Assembly: GCA_009363875.1 (NCBI GenBank) | Contig: CM018691.1 | Span: 44,141,399 to 44,205,398, forward strand | DNA length: 64,000 nucleotides | From: Mikania micrantha | Lineage: Eukaryota > Streptophyta > Magnoliopsida > Asterales > Asteraceae | Reading direction: 5' to 3' | Shown: positions 48,467 to 59,323 of the stretch, piece by piece | How positions within the stretch are numbered: the stretch's first letter is position 1 | How the letters are laid out: each line of letters starts with the position of its first letter | Position numbers and translations under genes: made by a program | The notes under the pieces: model-generated | The model's input: the letters and a program-made list of their open reading frames with translations, nothing else | Databases searched by the model: none | What the model was told of the DNA's origin: nothing

Positions 48467-48478
48467 TGGTATCAGAGC
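48467..48478 (+). other. E2 primer binding site (tRNA-iMet)
   Basis: TGGTATCAGAGC three bases after the LTR end, an exact initiator-Met primer site. Confidence 0.93.
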
Positions 48479-51400
48479 TCAAGGTTATAGAGAATAATAG
48501 GTCATTACATAAACGGTTTGGCCTAGACTATAACTTAGGGACCCACATGTAGAGAACTTAAGACATAAGTTTGCATTATGTTTTCTGCATTCGATCATTG
48601 CACTAATCAAATTCTTTTGGTTATGATCAGAATGCCGCCTAGGAAACAACCGACTCCGCAAGTCTCTGCACCTCACTCTTCGACTCCTACACCACCTGAT
48701 TCACCACCACCACCTCCTCCTCCGCACTCTCCACCACCAGGCTCAAGCAACGCTCAGACACTAGATCATAATACCATCGCCTTGGCGACACTACTGAGTA
48801 CTCAACTGACCAGCCAGCTGAAAGATGTCATCCCAGAGATGATAAACAGGATTCAAGGCCATGGCAACACTTCTGGCCATACTACAGGAGAGGCTACTGG
48901 AAACACTAGTCACACTTCAGATTGCTCTTACAAGTCCTTTGTAGGATGCAAACCCCCTAGTTTCACTGGAGTTGAAGGAGCTGTTGAATTAATCCAATGG
49001 CTAGAAAAGATGGAGAACACTCTGGACATTAGCAGTTGTCTAGAACACCATAAAGTTCGCTATGCAGCTGGTTCATTCAGCAAGCGAGCACTGACATGGT
49101 GGAATGCTCAGATTCGAGCAAAGGGAAGAGATGAGGCGATGACGATGCCTTGGGCAGAATTTAAGCTTCTTCTGAGGAACGAGTTTTGTCCGAAACATGA
49201 ACTGCAGCAACTGGAGATTGAGCTCTAGAACCATGTGATGAAGGGAGCTGACCATATGACCTTCACCACTCGCTGTCATGAGTTGGTAGCTTTGGTACCA
49301 GAGATGGTACCAACATTGGAAAAGCTGATTGACCGTTATGTGGCGGGATTAACTTCCTGTATTCAAAGCATTGTGTTGGCTGCATATCCTGCTACCTTGG
49401 AGTCTGCTATCTCCCTTTCAGCTAAACTCACCAATGTAATGGTGAAGTCTGGAGTTTTGAAAGATGATGCTGTAAAAGTCAAGGAAACAACAACCAAGAA
49501 ACCAGAGTACCACCAAAAGAAGAAACAGAAGGTAGTCAAGAACTATGCAGCCGTTACCCCTTTGCGACAGGCACATGCAGCACCTGTCAATCCTGCTACT
49601 AGGGTTTATGGGGGAGAACATCCCCAGTGCACTCACTGCAAGTATCATCATCCTCCTGCTGCTCAATGTAGGAAGTGCACCAATTGTGGTCGGTTTGGCC
49701 ACTGGGTTACTAAGTGCCGAGTTGCTGTAAACCAGGCTACCAACACTGCAGCAAGAGCACTACCTCCACCACCACCACCACCACCACAGAATCCACAGAA
49801 CCCAAACAACAACAACAGAGGATGCTACACCTGCGGGGAAACGGGTCATTTCTCCCGCAACTGTCCAAAGAGAGTGCAACTAGGAGCCCAAGCACCTCGA
49901 GGACGAGCTTTTGTTATTGGAGCCAATGCTGCACGCCAAGACCCTAATGTGGTCACTGGTACATTTCTTTTACATGACTCTTGTGCATCTATACTATTTG
50001 ATACTAGTGCAGACCAGAGTTTTATTTCATTTGATTTTGCACGACAATTTAGTCTTACTGAGGAAACTTTAGACTCCCCCTACATTATCGAAGTAGCGAA
50101 TGGGAAACAAGTTACAGTTAGCACTATACTTAGGAACTGCCCACTTACACTCGTAGATCACACATTTACCATCGACTTGTTGCCGATGGAGTTGGGCAGT
50201 TTCGATATCATCGTGGGGATGGATTGGCTCTCACTCAATCGAGTTGAGGTCATCTGTTCCGAGAAGCTACTTCGGATTCCAGTAACTGATGATCGTGTAT
50301 TGGAAGTTCGTGGGGATCAAGCAAAGCGAAACGTAAAGATCATATCATGCATAAAAGTGCGTAAGTGTCTGCAAAAGAAGTGCATAGCTTTCTTGGCTCA
50401 CGTGGTGGAAAAAGATAAAGACAAGAAAACAATACAAGACGTACCGATAGTGAGGGAATATTTTGAGGTGTTTCCTGAGGATCTACCTGGTTTGCCTCCC
50501 GTGCGACCGGTAGAATTTCGTATTGATCTGATTCCTGGAGCAACACCTGTTGCTAAATCCCCTTACAGGTTGGCACCTTCGGAGATGCAGGAACTATCCA
50601 ACCAACTACAGGAGCTACTTGATAAAGGTTTCATCCGACCGAGCTACTCACCTTGGGGAGCTCCAGTTCTGTTCGTGAAAAAGGAGGATGGATCCTTTCG
50701 TATGTGCATTGACTACAGGGAGTTAAACAAGCTAACTATCAAGAATCGGTATCCATTACCGAGGATTGATGATTTGTTTGATCAGTTGCAAGGAGCTCAG
50801 TACTTTTCGAAGATCGATCTGCGTTCCGGATATCACCAGCTCAAAGTGCAAGACGAAGACATACCCAAGACTGCGTTTCATACCAGATACGGGCATTACG
50901 AGTTCATGGTGATGCCTTTTGGTTTGACGAATGCACCTGGGGTTTTCATGGATCTCATGAACCGTGTGTGTAAGCCGTACTTAGATCAATTTGTTATTGT
51001 TTTCATTGATGACATTTTGATCTATTCCAAAAGCAAAGCAGAACACGAGCAACATCTTAGAACGATCTTGGAACTGTTAAAGGAGGAGAAGCTCTATTCC
51101 AAATTCTCTAAGTGTGAGTTTTGGTTAAAAGAGGTTCAATTCCTAGGCCATGTTGTTAACAGTGAGGGAATACATGTTGATCCTGCCAAGATCGAGGCAA
51201 TAGAAGATTGGGACACTCCGAAGACACCTACGGAGATACGTTCTTTTCTAGGTTTAGCAGGCTATTACAGGAGGTTCATCTCTAACTTTTCTAAGATAGC
51301 TCTGCCACTCACCAAGCTAACACAGAAAAGCAAGCCGTTTGTTTGGGATCAAAAGCAAGAAGAAGCCTTTCAGACATTGAAGCAAAAGTTATGTGATGCT

Positions 51401-53263
51401 CCGATCTTATCTCTCCCAGACGGTTGTGATGACTTTGTTGTGTATTGTGATGCATCCCATCAGGGACTTGGCTGTGTACTTATGCAGCGGGACAAAGTTA
51501 TTGTGTATGCTTCAAGACAACTCAAGATTCATGAGAAGAACTACACTACTCATGATCTGGAACTGGGAGCTGTGATATTTGCCTTGAAGATCTGGAGGCA
51601 TTACTTGTAAGGCACCAAGTGTACCATATTCACTAATCACAAGAGTTTGCAACACATATTCGATCAGAAGGAACTCAACATGCGACAGCGACGTTGGGTT
51701 GAGCTTTTGAGTGATTATGACTGTGTAATCAAATATCATCCTGGCAAGGAAAACGTTGTAGCTGATGCCTTGAGTCGGAAGGAACGAGTCAAACCCTTGC
51801 GTGTCAGAGCAATGGGAATGAATGTGCAGACAAGCTTACATGACAACATCATACAAGCACAACAGGAGGTTATTGAACGTGAAAACTTGAAGAAAGAACT
51901 TGATTGCGGTATGAAGAAACAGTTGGAAACAAAACCCGATGGACTCGTTTACTTCAAGGATCGTATCTGGATTCCTGCAGTAGATGAGTTGAGAAAACTT
52001 ATTTTTGATAAAGCACACAAAACCAAGTATTCTATGCATCCCGGTGCTGATAAAATGTACCAAGACTTACATGCATTTTATTGGTGGCTGGGTATGAAGA
52101 AAGACATAGCTGAGTATGTTGGTCGATGCCTTACGTGTGCTAAAGTGAAGGCGGAACACCAGAGACCATCAGGTTTACTAGAACAGCCTGAAATTCCACT
52201 TTGGAAGTGGGAACAGATAGCTATGGACTTTGTTACCAAGCTACCCCGCACTTCCAGCGGACACGACACTATTTGGGTTATTGTTGATCGATTAACAAAA
52301 TCTGCTCATTTCTTGCTGATGCGAGAAACTTACTCAATGGATAAACTAGCGAAGCTTTACATCAATGAGATAGTGGTACGGCATGGTGTGCCATTGTCCA
52401 TCAGATCGCGATAGCAGATTTACATCAAGGTTCTGGCAATCATTGCAGAAATCTCTAGGGACGCAATTAAACTTGAGTACAGCTTATCATCCACAAACAG
52501 ATGGTCAAAGCGAACGTACTATTCAGACCCTGGAGGACATGTTGAGAACTTGTGTTCTAGACTTTGGTGGTAATTGGGACTCTCACTTGCCCCTAATCGA
52601 GTTCTCCTACAACAACAGTTATCACAGCAGCATTGGTTGTGCCCCATTCGAGGCCCTTTATGGTCGAAAATGTCGGTCACCGATCTGTTGGTCAGAAGTG
52701 GGAGACAATCGTATCACGGGGCCAGAACTTATTCAGGAAACTACCAACAAGATTGCTCAGATACAACAAAGACTACAAGCGACACGAAGCAGACAAAAGA
52801 GCTATGCCGATAAACGACGCAAGCCGTTGGAATTCCAAGTGGCAGACCGTGTCATGTTGAAGGTTTCTCCATGGAAAGGTGTAGTTCGTTTTGCAAAGAA
52901 AGGCAAATTAACACCACGATACGTCGGATCTTTCGAGATCATCGAACGTATTGGTCCTGTAGCGTACAGACTGAGCTTACCGGATGAACTTAGTGGTGTA
53001 CATGACGTGTTTCACGTCTCAAACCTGAAGAAATGCTTAGCTGATGAAAATCTTATCATACCAGTTGAAGAAATTCAATTGGATGAAAACTTAGGTTTTG
53101 TTGAAGAACCGTTAGAGATTATGGATCGCAAAGTCAAGAAACTGAGGCGAAGCCGTATTCCTATCGTTAAAGTTCGTTGACACTCAAGGCGCGGACCTGA
53201 GTTTACTTGGGAACGTGAAGATCACATGAAGAACAAGTATCCCCAACTCTTTACAGAGGAAGC

Positions 53264-53268
53264 CGTAC
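53264..53268. repeat. Target-site duplication of solo LTR T, left
   Basis: CGTAC, repeated exactly at 55927-55931. Confidence 0.85.
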
Positions 53269-55926
53269 TGTGACACCTCGTAATTTCCAGGTCAGCACTT
53301 CTTTAATTTAAATAATAATATGTATTATTATTTCATACGTGACACTAGAATAATTGTATTTAGTGTGACACGTGGCACAACAGCTAGAATACATCGATAA
53401 TTCGAGGAATTATCAACACTCGCACGTGTCTTGAATAACGAACGTTGGTGAACGGATCAAACCACAGTACACTTTCACTGCACTTAGGTTCTAGGGAACC
53501 TAAGATATTGGAAACAATGACTAAATGTTGAGAAACGATGATCATAATCGAAAAATACGTGAAAATCGGTTCAAAACAAGAAAACTAGGCTTATTGGACT
53601 TCTCTAGGACCCATCGCGGTACGCGATGGCCCAACAGGAAGAATTATAGCGGTACGTGACAGGCATCGCGGGGGTTTGGCTCCCGAAATCCTTCGCGGTA
53701 CGCGAAGATTCTTTTAAACCTCCATCGCGGTACGCGACAGGTGCCAGTCGACAAATCTTTATAAAATCAAGACCACCATGCCTATTAACTCCACCTTTCA
53801 TCATTTCTTCGATTGTACACACCACATCTCGACCAAACTCGTCTGCAAACATCTGATTTGACCTCTTGGAAGCCATGGAAGACCATAATAAAGCTCAAAG
53901 CTTGAAAGTTTGAAGAGTTGAGGCTTGAAGGATCACACTTGAAGCTTGAAGAACATCACCACCATCATTCTTCTGCAAGAACCTACTGTCCAGAGAGTTT
54001 AGAGGCTGTTCTTGTCGTCATCTTGGCATTCTTGGAGCTTGGGAAGGTAGTACCATGTCTCTTATGGCTTAATATCACTATTACACACACATGCAAATGT
54101 TAAAACCCACATACAACCACCATTGATGCACATGCACGAATTTTAGTTCTGGGTTGATGATGTTTACATGATATTTGATGATCTATGATGATTAGATGAT
54201 GTATCTTTACATTCCATAATGATGTTGTTATGATAGGATGGTCATAGTAACTAAAATGATGGTTTTAGAAACATGAATGTATGATCTAGGTGGTTTTACA
54301 CGATTGTGGATATTGAAATGATGTTATGAGTGTTAATGATGATGATATGCAAGGTTTGAATGATTGATTTTGTCGATAAATGGTCATTTGGTGAATATTG
54401 CTAATTTTAGTAACTTTAATGTTACTAGTTATGCATTCTTGATAAAATAACCACATTTGTATGTTTAGATCTATAAGTTATGTTTAAAATGATGTTTAGA
54501 AGTTAATATGATGGTTATTGGATGCATTGGAATGATTAAAATTGCTAATAGTATGATATTTAGGAATGTTATTAAATATAGTAACTTTATTTTACAATTT
54601 GGGGAATAGGAGCATGCTAGTCATAATGGTTATGATTAAATACTTATTTAAAACTAATATGATGATGTTATGATAAGATTTGTATCTAGATTTAGTGATA
54701 TATGCATATCTTGTAACTTTCTAATTATGGTAACTTTTACGCGCAAAACATGCTAAACCGACTATGTGTAACTATGTGCAATGTGATAACATGCTCATTT
54801 AGGATAAACACGCATATTAGAATAATCGGAATGTGGTTTATGCATGACTTGACAAATGTGGAAATTTTCCTTATGGAAATGATCATTGGTATCCGTACAC
54901 TCCACACGACACTAAACCGCACATTACACGATCACTTGATCCCAACCGTCACCAACGGGTCGTTAGGTCAAACATGGTCAAACACGGTCAACCCGACCCA
55001 CATAACAACTTGGAAGTTAGACACGAACACGGTCCTGTGAGACCCACATATATGCAAACACAAACTTACAACACCTATGTGATATAGGTAACTACTAGCC
55101 GGCGAGCTACACCGTTCTTGTAAGAACACGCACTTCTCAAACTCAGGCGAGTTTACAGCCCCACTTTTACTCTTAAACTGTTTTGCTAAACTATTGGGGT
55201 GAGAATATCATGAAACTGTTTTAGATATATGACTGGTATGTTGTGAAAACCAATTTTCGAGCGTAACTATTATCGCTTAAAGTCCTCACTTATCCTTACC
55301 GTTAGTTGTGTAAACAAACGAGTCGTAATTACGTAGTACTACTGGGTTTGAGTAACCCCACTCGGCACCAATGTTGACTGGAGGTCATAACGAGTGTAAT
55401 TTCGATGATGATGTCGGGTTCAGCGATGACCCGCGGAGGCAAACGGAAACAGTCGAGTTTCGATAAGATGAACTGACACACTCCACGGATCGTAGATCCA
55501 ACAACAAAACTTAACATACCCAGTATATGTCTGTTTACTATTTATTGTCTGTCTAAACCTGTGAACTCACCAACTTTTTAGTTGACACTTTTCGCATGTA
55601 TTCTCAGGTAACTAATGGAGCACACGCTAGGACGCGCACAAGGAAGCACTAAGGAGTCTGGCTTGCATATAGACTCGTGTCCTAGGCTGTTGTGTGCATT
55701 TGTTATGTTTTGAAAACAATTTAACTATGTAGTGTCTGATACAATTACATTTCCGCTGCTTTAGTTAAAACATTTCCGCTGCTTACTTATGAAAACTATG
55801 TTGTTTTGCAAACTTGTGTGATTGTGTAACTCATATAGAGTCGTTCTATATGACCATGAGCTGTGATCCTGGCCACGTCACACCCACGTGGACTGACACC
55901 ATCAGTGGGAATTTAGGGGTGTGACA
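53269..55926 (+). mobile_element. T: solo LTR of an E3-like chromovirus
   Basis: 2658 bp, TGTGACACCTCGTAATTTCC ... AGGGGTGTGACA, flanked by CGTAC duplications, with no primer site or coding sequence, so left by LTR-LTR recombination. Four CGCG-GTA-CGCG-type mini-hairpins lie at 53612-53740, as in the E3 LTR, and the terminus (ACACCATCAGTGGGAATTTA) resembles E3's. The CTCACCAAC block is at 55566-55610. Small ORFs inside are not genes. Confidence 0.9.
53612..53740 (+). repeat. CGCG-GTA-CGCG mini-hairpin cluster, solo LTR T
   Basis: CCATCGCG-GTA-CGCGATGG (53612-53630) and CTTCGCG-GTA-CGCGAAG (53691-53707) are perfect inverted repeats. Weaker copies lie near 53648 and 53722. Confidence 0.85.
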
Positions 55927-55931
55927 CGTAC
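55927..55931. repeat. Target-site duplication of solo LTR T, right
   Basis: CGTAC, identical to 53264-53268. Confidence 0.85.
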
Positions 55932-55947
55932 CGAATAACGAGTCTTA

Positions 55948-55982
55948 AATTTCGGGACGAAATTTCTCTAACAAGGGGAGAC
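55948..55982 (+). other. Pre-PPT palindrome and polypurine tract of E2
   Basis: AATTTCGGGACGAAATT at 55948-55964 just after the stop codon, then ACAAGGGGAGAC before the LTR. Confidence 0.88.
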
Positions 55983-56442
55983 TGTAACACCAGTGCCGGA
56001 CGCGTGCCGGAACAGTGATCGCAACAGTAAACGTACAGTAATTCAGGTACACATTACGTGAAACTATGTCTATACTATTGATGCATTTGGATTAACATGA
56101 AACTATTAAACGATTGTCTGAATCTGACTGAAATCTTAGGATTTAACAGTCAGAAAACATGTCAGACAACACAGTGTTGAAACATAAATACTTGATGTGA
56201 TATTATTTGGTGTAAACATATGTGAGGTTAAACAAAACAAAACCTTAACAGTTATTATTACGGAATGCTAAACCGACGAATTATTCGTATAGGTGACGAT
56301 CTGTACGAATGATTCTGAAAGTTTAACGTTTTTAAATAATGACTTAACAGTAGAAAACAAGAATCAGAAAGCCAAACCATCGACGTGTTCGTTCGAATGA
56401 TGATTCGAACGAATACGCGCGATGGCGACGCGATCTGACGAA
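55983..56442 (+). mobile_element. E2 3' LTR, first 460 bp only
   Basis: TGTAACACCAGTGCCGGACG through GCGATCTGACGAA matches 44092-44554 with about ten differences, then switches abruptly to E3 pol sequence. Confidence 0.9.
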
Positions 56443-57740
56443 TACAAGCAATTAGAAACCAAGACTAATGGAGTGCTATATTTCAAATGCTGAATTTTGG
56501 TTCCTCTACTCGGTAATATTAGAACAATCATCTTGGATGAGCGCACAAATTTAGGTATTCTATTCATCCAAGTGCTGATAAATTGTGTAAAAATATTGGA
56601 GACTTTTACTGGTGTCTTGGAATGAAGAAACATATAGCTGAATACGTGGACTGATATTTAAAGTGTCTTAAACTTAAGGCAGAACATCAACGACCTTCTG
56701 GGTTATTACAACAACCTGAGATTCCCATGTGGAAATGGGATCAGATCTCTATGGATTTCATTACTAAACTACCCAGAACGTCACGTAATCATGACTCTGT
56801 ATGGGTTATCGTTGATCGCCTTACGAAATCTGCGCATTTCTTACCAATTTGAGAATAGTATTCCATGGATCGACTGGCTAATCTCTATGTCAATGAGATA
56901 GTATCCAGACATGTAGTACCAATCTCCATCATTCCAGATAGAGATAGTTGATTTATGTCACGATTTTGGCAAACTCTACAGAATGCTCTGGGCACACAAA
57001 TCAATATGAGCACAGCATATCTTCCACAAATGGATGGACAAACCGAACGAACGAATCAAACTCTTGAGGATATTTTTCGAAACTATGTGATTGATTTTGG
57101 TGGTAGCTAGGATATTCATCTTTCACTTGTTGAATTCTCATATAATAACAGCTACCATACTAGTATTCAATGCGCGCCATTTGAAGCATTGTATGGAAGC
57201 CAATGTAGATCTCCTATCTGCTGGTTAGAGGTAAGTGAAAGTTAGATTATTGGCCCAAAATTCATACAAGAAACTACAGACAAGATCGCTATAATTCAAG
57301 AACGAATCAAAGATGCATGCGATCGTTAAAAGAGTTATGCTGATATTCGTCGGAGACCACGAGAATTCCAAATAGGTGATCGATTCATGCTAAAAGTATT
57401 ACTTTGGAAAGGCATTTTCAAATTTCGGAAGCGAGGTAAACTCTCACCTAGATTTGTAGGACCATTCAAAATTCTAGAACGAATTAGAATGGTTGCCTAT
57501 AGACTTGAATTACCTCATGAACTTAGTAACATTCACGATGTCTTTCATGTATCAAATCTGAAGAAGTGCCTGACAGACGAATGATTGATCGTACTTATTG
57601 AAGAGATTCAAATTGATGAAAAAATTCTATTTACTGAAGAGCCAGTAGAGGTGATGGATCGAGAAGTTAAAGTGCTGAAGCGAAGACGCAGTCCAATTGT
57701 TAAAATTAGATGGAACTCGTAACGTGGACCTGAATAAATG
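56443..57740 (+). pseudogene. E3 integrase relic
   Basis: Resumes E3 pol at the linker before the integrase zinc site. Recognisable are the decayed zinc region, WKWDQISMDFITKLPR, VIVDRLTKSAHFLP then a stop, a decayed second Asp block, DGQTERTNQTLED, SYNNSYH, LEFQ-like and LSPRFVGPFKILERI motifs (57387-57584), and the start of the tail. Many in-frame stops are present (56652, 56851, 56948, 57108, 57243 and 57327 approximately). RNase H and the RT thumb are missing. Confidence 0.85.
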
Positions 57741-57817
57741 GGTACCTGAGTACCGTATGAAATAAATAAATCCTCATTTGTTCTCATAAACGAATGTCAC
57801 CGTATAAGTCTACACCA

Positions 57818-57854
57818 AATTTCGGGACGAAATTTATTTAACAGGAGGAGACTC
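57818..57854 (+). other. Pre-PPT palindrome and polypurine tract of E3
   Basis: AATTTCGGGACGAAATT at 57818-57834, then ACAGGAGGAGACTC before the 3' LTR. Confidence 0.85.
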
Positions 57855-59126
57855 TGACAATTACGTTTGAAGCTTACGTTATCATTGTTTGAAAGCTCGC
57901 GTCATTGTAATTGAAATCCATGTTAAATGAACGATTGTGATTATCATGATTTAATAGTACGCGAAAAATCGTGAACGTGGGTGAAAACCGTGCGAAAAAC
58001 GGAGTTTCTGATTCTTCGGAATCGTAAAAATACGAAAAATTCGAAGTTATTGCACTCTGGAACTCTTCGCGGTACGCCAAGACCTTTTTGTGCTCTCTTG
58101 GCGGTATGCAATGAGTCCAAAATATCTGATGGACTCCGGAATTCTTCGCGGTACGCCAAGCCCCTTTCGAGGCTCCTTGGCGGTACGCGACGAGTGAGTC
58201 GGTCTAAATGATCAGATTGAAAAATCAGATTTTTCATGCAGAAGTTCATATATTTCTTCTTTTGAACTTCAGCTCCATCATTACCCATCGGATCGAATTT
58301 TTGCCATTTAAATTCAATTCTGAAGCCACCAAAACATCCGGATCGAGCTAGGGAACGATTCTACAGCTCCTAATCGTCGTTTTCATCCTTAAAATCCGTC
58401 TGAACGGGTAACGAATCGTTTTATCCTACTAGTTTGATAATGGTTAGATTAGATCTAGTTTTTGAACGTAATGCAATAGTTATGATTGTTGATTATTGCC
58501 TAGATGATGGCTAGGAATGGTTAGAAACAAAGAACCCGGTATGTTAACGGTTAAACCCTTGTTTTGATCCGTTATAATGCCCGGTTATCATGAAACTATA
58601 TCTTAGACTATAATGGTTTAAATCATTTGATTGTAACAATGATTGTGATTGTCTTGATCATTCCTTGAAATGTTAGGTTAAATACAAGTGTTTCAAACTA
58701 ATGACAAACATTAAGATAATCATTGGAATAACGATATGATATTTATGATAACAGTTAGATTAGTACATTGAACATGGTTATTAAACCTATTCTAATATCA
58801 CATCCTTATGTTTCATGATATTTGAGTGATCAATAACAAGGATCAACTATTTCTCAGCCAGAAATCCATCTAGAACTGTTTAAGTAATATAATCAGCAAC
58901 AATACCTATTTGGTTAATCTGATAATATCCAGATTAATCTAACGAGTCATCAATCTTTCGTGAGGAACCTGAATCATTATAGGTTCCCACATTATCATAC
59001 ATTGTATGATACTCAACTAAATTAACTAATTAAAGACTTTATATCAATTTGATGACTTTAAAGTCAATGTCCTTTTCAGAGTGATCAGTGACATGATCAA
59101 CAGGTGACGAGAGATGGAGTGTGACA
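57855..59126 (+). mobile_element. E3 3' LTR, internally deleted
   Basis: TGACAATTACGTTTGAAGCT ... GAGATGGAGTGTGACA. It contains two pairs of GCGGTACGC motifs (58068-58195) and matches the 5' LTR until about 59070, where it jumps to the terminal segment. Compared with the 5' copy the part equivalent to 17765-18372 and much of 35890-36130 is missing. The small ORFs (57874-58288) are not genes. Confidence 0.85.
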
Positions 59127-59323
59127 TGATGGCTAGGTTCATCCTACATACCCTATGTAACATGGGCAATATAATGGTAGTTTACTCGAATAAGTAACTA
59201 TGAGAAATCGATAAGTAAAATAAACATAGATAATCAACAAAGGCTTCATAGTAAACTATAAACAAACAGAAACCATGATCAAGAACATATAATCAAAGTA
59301 ATGAAATTAAAGTAGAGGAGAGT
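59127..59323 (+). other. E4 3' internal sequence and polypurine tract
   Basis: Unremarkable sequence ending in AAAGTAGAGGAGAGT, a purine run of the type that precedes a 3' LTR. Confidence 0.5.

Larger units (their letters stand above)
48632..55947 (+). pseudogene. Gag-Pol relic of E2, interrupted by solo LTR T
   Basis: Starts ATG-CCG-CCT like E1; an in-frame upstream codon (48578) is less likely. The N-terminus is Pro-rich, gag core follows, then two CCHC knuckles (CTNCGRFGHWVTKC, CYTCGETGHFSRNC), protease, RT (IDLRSGYHQ, FIDDILIYS), RNase H (YCDAS), integrase and a chromodomain-like tail. Lesions: TAG 49226 in gag; the protease triad reads DTSA at 50000-50011 where DSGA is expected, losing the Gly; TAA 51608 in RNase H; a small deletion and frameshift near 52403 just before the second catalytic Asp of integrase; TGA 53178 in the tail. 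Solo LTR T (53269-55926) then splits the last codons, and the frame closes at TAA 55945-55947. Several lesions fit G-to-A or C-to-T change. It cannot make a full polyprotein. Confidence 0.92.
44092..56442 (+). mobile_element. E2: Tekay-type chromovirus, broken, 3' LTR truncated
   Basis: 5' LTR 44092-48463, primer site 48467-48478, gag-pol relic 48632-55947, palindrome and purine tract 55948-55982, first 460 bp of the 3' LTR 55983-56442. The two LTR copies share about 98% of this 460 bp by eye (roughly ten differences), so E2 is clearly older than E1. It is inserted in E3's reverse transcriptase. The rest of its 3' LTR, and E3 sequence between RT and integrase, were removed by one deletion ending at 56442. 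Confidence 0.9.
16747..59126 (+). mobile_element. E3: degenerate chromovirus (Tekay-like), heavily interrupted
   Basis: 5' LTR in pieces (16747-18372, 35890-36182), primer site at 36187, an extra upstream ORF relic (36538-37167), gag relic (38030-43431), RT relic (43660-44091), integrase relic (56443-57740), purine tract and 3' LTR (57855-59126). Later insertions S (with E1), R and E2 (with T) separate these parts. It is inserted in E4. The 5' LTR lacks about 200 bp at its start relative to the 3' LTR, so the left border is a truncation and no target-site duplication can be read. Confidence 0.8.
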
